Both the position numbers and the translations under genes were made by a program. Shown here in pieces: positions 1-6,424 of a stretch of 64,000 nt of DNA (positions are counted from its first letter, which is position 1; each line of letters starts with the position of its first letter). The notes under the pieces are model-generated. The model saw only the letters and a list, made by a program, of their open reading frames with translations. It did not search any database and was not told the origin of the DNA. This stretch comes from Helicobacter sp. 13S00482-2 (GTDB taxonomy: Bacteria; Campylobacterota; Campylobacteria; Campylobacterales; Helicobacteraceae), in assembly GCF_002272795.1 (NCBI RefSeq), contig NZ_MLAT01000001.1:1-64000 (forward strand). The letters are read 5' to 3'.

Positions 1-80
1 TCATTCGATTCAGAGCCTTCATCAAAAAACGCAGAAACAAAATCAAAGAAGAAAACCCACATGATGAACCCAAAAATCCT
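1..80 (+). repeat. Direct repeat copy 1 (3' part of a duplicated gene)
   Basis: This stretch aligns without gaps to 552-631. I count 7 mismatches over 80 positions, with an uninterrupted identical run of about 40 bases in the middle. Both copies encode the same basic C-terminal tail of a small membrane protein (core residues KRRNKIKEENPHDE). The repeat marks a tandem gene duplication or recent gene conversion. Confidence 0.85.
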
Positions 81-131
81 GAAACAGTGAAGATTCTAGA
101 AGATGTTATGAAACAAAGGAGAGGAGAATGA
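3..131 (+). CDS. 3' end of a small membrane protein gene (partial)
   Basis: The reading frame runs open from the window edge to a TGA at 129-131. It encodes about 42 residues of a highly charged tail (core KRRNKIKEENPHDE, ending KQRRGE). The first half is nearly identical to the C-terminus of the gene at 128-637, so this is the upstream paralogue of that gene; its membrane part lies outside the window. The stop overlaps the next start as ATGA, so the two copies look translationally coupled. The function is unknown and I recognise no family. Confidence 0.7.
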   Translation: MRFRAFIKKRRNKIKEENPHDEPKNPETVKILEDVMKQRRGE

Positions 132-637
132 TATTTGTATATATTATTATTAGTTTTAGCATCATATTCATACTACTTTCAATTCCTATCATCAATTTCA
201 TTTTTTTCTATATGGATAATCAATTCTCAAGAGTGGATAAAATTGTATTTATAGTTATTTTTATTGTCGGCTTATTTATTATTATTGTTGAAAAGATATA
301 TGATTATTATACGAGTGTCTATTCTATTTTATTCCATTATATTGTGTTATATTATGTCTATATAAAAATTAGATATGGATTTAAAAATATAAATCTCAAT
401 GAGATAAGCTTGATGATTTATATGAGTGCTTTTTTATTTTTTTTATGTTTTATTTGGATTCTACGCCTAGATGATGGTTCTCAGTTTATGTCTAATTACT
501 ACTTTTATACACCCTTCATAGTTTATTATTTACTATTTTCCATCAACATAATCATTCGAGCTAGAGCCTTCATCAACAAACGCAGAAACAAAATCAAAGA
601 AGAAAACCCACATGATGAAGTCAAAAAACCTAGCTAG
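128..637 (+). CDS. Unrecognised multi-pass membrane protein (tandem paralogue)
   Basis: A 169-residue protein dominated by Ile, Phe and Tyr, with about five hydrophobic segments (roughly residues 1-27, 37-57, 64-84, 92-112 and 125-145). A strongly basic cytoplasmic-type tail follows (RRNKIKEENPHDE). A good ribosome binding site (AAGGA at 116-120) precedes the ATG, and the start overlaps the stop of the upstream copy (ATGA). The last 25 or so codons are nearly identical at DNA level to the upstream paralogue, but the reading frame ends earlier (VKKPS, then stop). I recognise no family. Tandem small membrane proteins beside a decaying gene can be immunity-type proteins, but nothing in the sequence proves that. 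It is more AT-rich than its neighbours. Confidence 0.7.
   Translation: MIFVYIIISFSIIFILLSIPIINFIFFYMDNQFSRVDKIVFIVIFIVGLFIIIVEKIYDYYTSVYSILFHYIVLYYVYIKIRYGFKNINLNEISLMIYMSAFLFFLCFIWILRLDDGSQFMSNYYFYTPFIVYYLLFSINIIIRARAFINKRRNKIKEENPHDEVKKPS
552..631 (+). repeat. Direct repeat copy 2 (3' part of a duplicated gene)
   Basis: The partner of the repeat at 1-80, covering the end of the 169-residue membrane protein gene. After the repeat the two copies diverge: this copy meets a TAG within two codons, while the first continues for another 16 codons. A short shared string (AGTGAAGATTC) reappears about 100 bases further on, which suggests that the tail was once longer here too. Confidence 0.85.
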
Positions 638-1093
638 TATCTCTCCTAATATTGATTTAAAAATAAAAGAAAATCCTCTAGATTCAAACATTCATAGAAC
701 CTCTCCTAGTAATGATGCCTCTAAAGAAGTGAAGATTCCTACTAAATAAGAAGAATCCATCTTTGATAATCTGATTGGTCAAAAGACTATGGTTCACAAT
801 CTAAGCAGGAGAGAGCTTTTTGTGTATGACAAAAATATTTTTAAATCCCCTAAAGTGGAGATCTTTTTTCCATATCTTGGCATGATCGCGATATTCACAT
901 CCAAGCAGGAGGCAATTTTTTCGATACTCTGGTAGATGATAGGGAGTTTTTGTTTAAGTATTTATTTTAGATAAGTTGTTATTAGATTCACATATGTACT
1001 AACAGGCAATTTATAGAAGAATGGAGTAGCGAGAGTGAGCTAATAAGACTGTATATTTATTTAATTTCATATTTATTTCAGGGGATTTTATAG
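612..1093 (+). pseudogene. Decayed gene with in-frame stops and a frameshift
   Basis: This interval has no intact gene but keeps coherent coding sense. From an ATG at 612 one frame reads to a TAA at 747 (ending KEVKIPTK). It resumes without a frame change (NLIGQKTMVHNLSRREL, then KVEIFFPYLG near 849-881). A one-base shift near 878 leads into WHDRDIHIQAGGNFFDTL and on to a TAG at 968. A second stop follows at 983. The same frame then reads RQFIEEWSSESELIRLY and ends at 1091-1093. The peptide composition looks like a real protein, so this is a pseudogene rather than random sequence. I do not recognise the family. The interval overlaps the end of the upstream membrane protein gene in another frame. 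Confidence 0.55.
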
Positions 1094-1094
1094 G

Positions 1095-1114
1095 ATTAGG
1101 GATAAATCCCTAAT
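1095..1114 (+). terminator. Small hairpin between convergent units
   Basis: ATTAGGGA and TCCCTAAT flank a four-base TAAA loop, and a short run of T follows on the plus strand. It sits between the decayed plus-strand gene and the stop of the minus-strand DoxX gene. The stem is modest and the T-tract weak, so its terminator activity is uncertain. Confidence 0.45.
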
Positions 1115-1119
1115 AACTT

Positions 1120-1512
1120 TTAATGGCCTTTTTTAATATCTAAGGCAAATCTTCCTGAACCTAAAAAGATGATCGCCACAGCCCCAAAAAGATACCAAGC
1201 TTGAGGTTCAATAATCCATCCACCCATTTGATTGATTCCAAATATATTCCCGCCTGTAACCACAAAAATCGCTACTAGCATATTCAAAATAAGTATCACA
1301 GAAGCAATCCTAACTTGAAAACCAATGATAAGCATAATAGGTGCTAAAATCTCTCCTATATAAACACCATAAACAGCAGATCCTGGCATTCCCATAGCCT
1401 CAATCATACTCCTAACACCATCAACTCCATAGACCGCTTTATAAATGCCGTGAAATATCATCATTCCTCCAACATTTAACCTGAGTATCAATTTTCCTAT
1501 ATCTGAGAACAT
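1120..1512 (-). CDS. DoxX family membrane protein
   Basis: A 130-residue protein with four hydrophobic segments and a DoxX-like pattern: an N-terminal LRLNVGGMMIFHGIYK stretch, a central region with GEILAPIMLIIGFQVR, and a C-terminal helix with GSGRFALD. DoxX proteins are small inner-membrane proteins linked to redox or quinone chemistry in other bacteria; the substrate here is unknown. The start is supported by AAAGGA about six bases upstream. It stands alone on the minus strand, 119 bases downstream of dapF. Confidence 0.8.
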   Translation of the reverse strand: MFSDIGKLILRLNVGGMMIFHGIYKAVYGVDGVRSMIEAMGMPGSAVYGVYIGEILAPIMLIIGFQVRIASVILILNMLVAIFVVTGGNIFGINQMGGWIIEPQAWYLFGAVAIIFLGSGRFALDIKKGH

Positions 1513-1631
1513 TTTTTATCCTTTAGTATTTCATATCTAGATATAGCATTATAGCGAGAAATATATCGGGGATATTAACAAAGGAGAATTTTTATGCTGT
1601 GTTCTATGGGGATATGCAAATGGAATTATCT

Positions 1632-2432
1632 TTATCTTTCATTCACAATAAAGGTACCTACAGAACAAACCTTGCCTTCAAATAAAATTTCATCACTCTG
1701 CATATCTAAATTTAATTTTTCTCCACTAGGAGGAACAAGAGTGCATTTCTTGGCAACACTATGATGAATATGTGCCATTGCAAAAACCGCTGCCATTCCT
1801 GTTCCACAAGCTAAAGTTATATCCTCTACCCCTCTTTCATAGGTACTAAGATAAATCTTTTGAGAATCTTCAATATAGGCTATATTCACATTTGCATCAT
1901 ATTTGTTACGTAAATCACAAAGCGTTTGATTTTTAATCTTTGGAAGCTGATTTGAGCTTGTAATAAAATGAACTAAATGAGGCACTCCTGTATCAATAAA
2001 ATACCATTTACCTGGATAAATAGCACTTTCTATGTTGAACTCATCTATGATGGTATACTTTCCTAGATTGGTTTGAATATTGGCAAATTTTCCAATACCA
2101 TCAGATTCTATAGTGCCTTTGAAATGAGCTTTTATCTCTCCTGCATCTGTAAGAAAAGTATGGCAAAGAGGTGCAAGAGAATTCTCATAAGCATAATAAC
2201 ACACGCACCTACTAGCATTTCCGCACATTTTTGCCCTGCTCCCATCAGAATTATAAAATTCCCACCGATACGCATATTTTAAATCAGGCAATACAACCAC
2301 AAGACCATCTGCACCAATCCCATTATGCCTATCGCAAAGTTTTTTTGCTAACTGAGATCTATCTTTATGCTCAAAAGCACTGAATATCAAAAAATCATTC
2401 CCACTCGCACAATATTTGTGTAATATCATCAT
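1632..2432 (-). CDS. dapF: Diaminopimelate epimerase
   Basis: Converts LL-diaminopimelate to meso-diaminopimelate, the precursor of lysine and of the peptidoglycan cross-link. The sequence shows the N-terminal SGNDF motif, the first catalytic cysteine in MCGNASRC and the second in ACGTGMAAV. The length (266 residues) is normal. Two ATG codons are adjacent (2432 and 2429). The AAGGA box sits better spaced for the second, giving MILHKYCASGNDF, which also aligns better with the family. The AI-2E-type gene that follows dapF in H. pylori is close by here as well, separated by the DinB gene. Confidence 0.95.
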   Translation of the reverse strand: MMILHKYCASGNDFLIFSAFEHKDRSQLAKKLCDRHNGIGADGLVVVLPDLKYAYRWEFYNSDGSRAKMCGNASRCVCYYAYENSLAPLCHTFLTDAGEIKAHFKGTIESDGIGKFANIQTNLGKYTIIDEFNIESAIYPGKWYFIDTGVPHLVHFITSSNQLPKIKNQTLCDLRNKYDANVNIAYIEDSQKIYLSTYERGVEDITLACGTGMAAVFAMAHIHHSVAKKCTLVPPSGEKLNLDMQSDEILFEGKVCSVGTFIVNER

Positions 2433-2500
2433 TTTCCTTCGCCAGATAGATAATCAACATAGATTTTAGCACAAAATTAAAATGGTTAAAGCAATCAAGG

Positions 2501-2506
2501 TATAAT
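2501..2506 (+). promoter_or_regulatory. Predicted -10 box for the DinB/exporter pair
   Basis: TATAAT preceded by AAGG, at the usual distance for a Helicobacter housekeeping promoter, whose -10 is the main conserved element. A start site near 2513 would give a 5' leader of about 24 bases before the ATG at 2537, with AAAGGA as ribosome binding site. Confidence 0.6.
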
Positions 2507-2536
2507 TGGCCACAAAAACAATAAAAGGATTTTTAA

Positions 2537-3040
2537 ATGAATGCGGTATTAAAACTAGAAGCAAAGTATAACAAGATTGCAAACGAAAAAATGATGGAAT
2601 GTCTTAAAAAATGCAATCAAGATGTTTTTGAAAAAGATATGGGATTGTATTTTAATTCCATAGCAGGTACTTTTGAACACGCTTTGGCACTAGGGGCTCA
2701 TATATGCGGACGATATACTTCAAAAGAGCTTGATGGAAGGCTGATTGAATCTATAATGGATTGCGATGCACACATGCAACTCAAATCAGGATACAAGACA
2801 ATGGAAAAAATGTTTGAATACAGATCTAAAGTAGATGAGTTTATGATTGCTTTTATTGAAAATAAATCCGATTTTACACAAATTGAAACACTAGAATTTC
2901 CAGGTGTAAAATTTGAAAAGCCCACTTATCAAATCATTCTTTCGTTTTTCACTCACGAGGTTCATCACAGAGGTCAGATTGCAGCAGCTCTTGATATGCT
3001 TAAAATCGAAAATGATTTTAATGGGATGTTGATAATTTAG
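2537..3040 (+). CDS. DinB family protein
   Basis: A 167-residue four-helix-bundle protein of the DinB/YfiT type. The strongest sign is the C-terminal metal-binding stretch THEVHHRGQIAAAL, with a further histidine in the FEHALALGAH region (about residues 46-55). These proteins bind a divalent metal and often act as thiol-dependent transferases; the substrate cannot be read from sequence. It is the first gene of a pair with the membrane exporter that follows, whose GTG start overlaps this stop by one base. Confidence 0.8.
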   Translation: MNAVLKLEAKYNKIANEKMMECLKKCNQDVFEKDMGLYFNSIAGTFEHALALGAHICGRYTSKELDGRLIESIMDCDAHMQLKSGYKTMEKMFEYRSKVDEFMIAFIENKSDFTQIETLEFPGVKFEKPTYQIILSFFTHEVHHRGQIAAALDMLKIENDFNGMLII

Positions 3041-4074
3041 TGCGTCCGATATACTTTTTTTGGATTGTCTTTGCTATCAGTCTTTATTGGATGGGGTATT
3101 TATACCAAGATTTTTTGATGAATCTTTTGATAGCCGCACTTTTGTGTGTGGCTAGTTATTGGCTCAAACATTTTTTTGAAAACTATATCAAAAGTAATTT
3201 TCTTACATCCATGTTATGCGTGTTGGTGCTTTTAGCATTTTTTATTTTACCGCTATACTTTGTGGTTCATCAAAGCATTGATTTTTTACGTCATTTAGAG
3301 CCTGATAGCTTCACAATCTTGATTGAAAAATTAAGAAATTTTACCTCTGGGATTTTTTCAAATTTTCCAACTTTAGATAAAAATGTAAATAAATTTTTCG
3401 CAAGTATCTCTGTGGATTCAGTGATGACTTACGCACTCACATTCAGTAGCTACATTGGAAAGTACAGCCTGAATTTTATTATGAACGCTGGTTTTATTGT
3501 GGTGTTCTTGTTTTTCTTTTTCTACTATGGCCACAAAATGTATGCCTATGTTGTCAAACTTTTGCCTTTTGAAAAATCTGAAAGTCAGGCAGTTTTTGAA
3601 GAGATAAATGGTGTTTTGCATATTGTATTTTTGACCTCAATTATCAATGTTTTGCTTCAAGGACTTGCTTTTGGGGTAGCGGTGATGTGGTTTGGATATG
3701 ATGGATTCTTGCTTGGCATACTCTATGGACTGACTTCTTTGATACCCATAATAGGTGGAGCTCTCTTATGGATACCTATAATGGGTTATGAGATATACTT
3801 GGGCAATATAGGAGGTGGGGTATTTATAGGGCTTTATTCACTCATCTTCATAAGTTTTATCATTGATAATATCATCAAGCCTATCATTATCGGCATCATC
3901 AAACAAAAAATTTTAAAAACCCCTATCCAAATCAGTGAAATCTTGATTTTCTTTTCAATTTTAGCTGGTATTTCTACCTTTGGATTCTGGGGAATTGTTG
4001 TAGGGCCGACGATAACAGCATTTTTCATTGCACTCCTAAGGCTATATCAAGACAATTTTTCTTACAAGACTTAA
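3040..4074 (+). CDS. AI-2E family transporter (PerM-like)
   Basis: A 344-residue inner-membrane protein with about eight predicted helices. It has the family's typical layout: two N-terminal helices close together, a larger soluble loop around residues 90-130, and a cluster of C-terminal helices with GLTSLIPIIGGALLWIP and FGFWGIVVGP. Family members export autoinducer-2, small molecules or ions, and the substrate here is open. The start is GTG, overlapping the DinB stop as TAGTG, so the two are probably co-translated. In H. pylori an orthologue lies beside dapF, as here. Confidence 0.85.
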   Translation: MRPIYFFWIVFAISLYWMGYLYQDFLMNLLIAALLCVASYWLKHFFENYIKSNFLTSMLCVLVLLAFFILPLYFVVHQSIDFLRHLEPDSFTILIEKLRNFTSGIFSNFPTLDKNVNKFFASISVDSVMTYALTFSSYIGKYSLNFIMNAGFIVVFLFFFFYYGHKMYAYVVKLLPFEKSESQAVFEEINGVLHIVFLTSIINVLLQGLAFGVAVMWFGYDGFLLGILYGLTSLIPIIGGALLWIPIMGYEIYLGNIGGGVFIGLYSLIFISFIIDNIIKPIIIGIIKQKILKTPIQISEILIFFSILAGISTFGFWGIVVGPTITAFFIALLRLYQDNFSYKT

Positions 4075-4199
4075 AATCAAATCCTTCTTCATAACAAAAA
4101 CCTTCGCTTTGATTTGATAATTTTATGTAGTTTTATGAAGAAATATTTTACAATTCTTGCATCTCTTCAAGAACACTTATTGAAAAAATGGAGAAATCA

Positions 4200-5504
4200 A
4201 TGAAATTCTTAGAAAAATATTTTCAGCTCAAACAAAATCATACAACACTTAAAACAGAAGCTTTAGCAGGATTCACAATATTTCTAACAATGCTCTATAT
4301 TATTCCTGTGGGTTCGCAAATTCTTTCTGAAGCAGGTATGCCAAAAAATGAGCTTATTACTGTAGTCTCGTTAGTGACAGCACTAGCAACATTACTCACA
4401 GGATTATGGGCGAATACTCCCGTTGCTATGAGTGTAGGAATGGGTCTAGTTGCGTACTTCACCTATGGTCTTGTTCAGGGAATGGGGCTGAGCTGGGAAC
4501 AAGCGTTGGGAGCTGTATTTTTATCAGGAATCATTTTTATGATTATTTCTTTTACACGTATCAGGGTTTGGATCATGCAAAGCATTCCTAAAGATCTAAG
4601 ATTTGCTTTATGTGCTGGTCTTGGAGCATTTATTGCAGCCATAGGATTGAAATCTTTAGGATTTATCACTATCACCTCATCAGGATTAATGACACTAGGA
4701 AATATTTCCTCGCCTCATATTCTAATTGGTATTTTTGGAGTTGTGGTGATGCTATTATTACACACACTCAAGATTCAAGGAGCTTTTATTATTGGAATAT
4801 TGCTTTGTTCAGCAATATCTTGGATATTGGGCGATTCTTCATTGCCATCTAATATCTTTTCCTCTCCATCTTCTATTTCAGGTATTGCTATGAAATTTGA
4901 TCTAATAGGAATAATGAACGTTGCACTCATACCTGCAATCATCGCATTACTTATCACCGATTTGTTTGATTCCTTGGGTACACTTGCAGGTGTGGGGGCA
5001 AAAGCAAAGATGTTTCAAGATGTCAGCGGAAAAGATAAAAAACTTGAAAAAACTCTTCAAGCTGATGCTATAGCTACAACCGCAGGAGCAATGTTTGGAG
5101 TCTCTACAACAACAGCTTTTTTAGAAAGCTCTGCAGGAGTTGCAATAGGTGGTAGAACTGGACTCACTGCTGTTTTTACGGCAATATTTTTTGCTCTCAC
5201 TTTGTTTTTGTTGCCGGTATTTAGTGCTATTCCTGATTATGCGATTTATCCAACCTTGATTGTAGTAGGTGCATTGATGTTTTCAGAAATCAGGCATATC
5301 AATTTTTCTGATCTACCTGTCTGTATAGCAAGTTTTTTTACGATTATTTTAATGCCACTGAGCTCTTCTATCACTACAGGATTGGCAAGTGGATTCATTA
5401 TTTATGTTCTGATGTGTGCGTTCAAAAGGCAATGGCAAAGAATCAATACAGGAGTGATAATCCTATTTGTCATCAGCTTGATACCTTTTATATTTCAGAG
5501 TTAA
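4200..5504 (+). CDS. NCS2/AzgA-type purine permease
   Basis: A multi-pass proton symporter for purine bases (guanine, hypoxanthine or adenine). The N-terminus shows the AzgA signature (AGFTIFLTMLYIIPV, then ILSEAGMP), and DLFDSLGTLAGVG and STTTAFLESSAGVAIGGRTG are the substrate-site regions of this branch. An in-frame ATG lies four codons earlier at 4188, but GGAG at 4190-4193 sits six bases before the ATG at 4200 and nothing comparable precedes 4188, so I place the start at 4200 (434 residues). The stop shares a TTAA with the convergent radical SAM gene. A 22-codon frame at 4135-4203 overlaps the start. Confidence 0.9.
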   Translation: MKFLEKYFQLKQNHTTLKTEALAGFTIFLTMLYIIPVGSQILSEAGMPKNELITVVSLVTALATLLTGLWANTPVAMSVGMGLVAYFTYGLVQGMGLSWEQALGAVFLSGIIFMIISFTRIRVWIMQSIPKDLRFALCAGLGAFIAAIGLKSLGFITITSSGLMTLGNISSPHILIGIFGVVVMLLLHTLKIQGAFIIGILLCSAISWILGDSSLPSNIFSSPSSISGIAMKFDLIGIMNVALIPAIIALLITDLFDSLGTLAGVGAKAKMFQDVSGKDKKLEKTLQADAIATTAGAMFGVSTTTAFLESSAGVAIGGRTGLTAVFTAIFFALTLFLLPVFSAIPDYAIYPTLIVVGALMFSEIRHINFSDLPVCIASFFTIILMPLSSSITTGLASGFIIYVLMCAFKRQWQRINTGVIILFVISLIPFIFQS

Positions 5505-6424
5505 GATTTTATTGTATAAAATTGAAGGTTAGCAACCTTCTTTATTTTCAAATCACCTTGTGCATAAAGCTCTTTTAACAGCAATAAAGTCTGGGGCTCA
5601 AAAATACTTTCACACTCATCTAAACTTATAGGCCTTCTAGAAATAAACTCTAAAATCTCATCCTTAGAATATTTTTGATTCATTTGAGTGGGAGAACTTT
5701 TTCTATGAGGTAAAGAAACAAACATTTCTTTAAATTCTTTAGCTATCTCAGAAAGCTTATCATAACTAATTGCCTCTACATTGTAAGCAGGGGGTCTATC
5801 CACACTCCCTAAATCAATCCTACTCACATTGATATCCTTCAGAAATTCCACGATGGCATTGATATTTTTAGGCTTATCATTGATTCCATCTACAAGCAAT
5901 ACTTCAGCGACCAATTCGCCTTTATATTTGGAAGAAAAATCCTTAATGCCAGCCAATAAATCCTTTAAACTGATATTTTTATGAGGTCTATCAACACGTT
6001 TAAAGCTCTCTTCATCTGCCCCATCTAAAGAAAATTTCACTATATCAAACAATGCTAAAGCATCTTGCACACTAGGAACTCCAAACCTAGATCCGTTGCT
6101 TAAGATCAGAGTAGAAACTCCTTTTGGAATAAAAGGTTTGATAGTCTTCATAAAATCATACAAAAATGGATAAAGAGTGGGTTCTCCATTTGCTGTGATT
6201 GTCAAAACATCAATTTGAGGATTCTCTAAAAGTGCCAAATGGACGCTCTTGATAAGATCCTCTAATGTGATAATTTTTTCCATCTTTTCTTGTGCTTTTT
6301 GTCCAAGTAATTCACAATAAAGACAATCAAAATTGCACTGTTTCCCGCTAGGAGATAAATCAACACCTAAAGAGATACCAAATCTCCTAGAGATAACAGG
6401 CCCAAATACCACTTTGTTTATCAA
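5501..6424 (-). CDS. Radical SAM protein, HP0117-like
   Basis: A 307-residue radical SAM enzyme. The [4Fe-4S] ligands are in CNFDCLYC (spacing C-x3-C-x2-C) near residues 34-41, and TANGEPTLYP is the usual SAM-binding glycine/glutamate motif. After the barrel, the last 60 or so residues (SRRPISLDECESIF onward) look like a winged-helix domain. The substrate is unknown, though the family includes RNA and peptide modifiers. Its start overlaps the topA stop by four bases, so it is coupled to topA. I remember the same topA/radical SAM pair in H. pylori. Confidence 0.85.
   Translation of the reverse strand: MINKVVFGPVISRRFGISLGVDLSPSGKQCNFDCLYCELLGQKAQEKMEKIITLEDLIKSVHLALLENPQIDVLTITANGEPTLYPFLYDFMKTIKPFIPKGVSTLILSNGSRFGVPSVQDALALFDIVKFSLDGADEESFKRVDRPHKNISLKDLLAGIKDFSSKYKGELVAEVLLVDGINDKPKNINAIVEFLKDINVSRIDLGSVDRPPAYNVEAISYDKLSEIAKEFKEMFVSLPHRKSSPTQMNQKYSKDEILEFISRRPISLDECESIFEPQTLLLLKELYAQGDLKIKKVANLQFYTIKS

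Noticed and set aside
1594-1764. Considered annotating the plus-strand small frame as a gene
   Set aside because: It overlaps the dapF end antisense and has no known homologue; kept only as a finding because of its ribosome binding site.
4075-4187. A purine riboswitch before the permease gene
   Set aside because: The conserved core sequences and paired stems of a purine riboswitch are not present; only a weak AATCAAA/TTTGATT pairing is seen.
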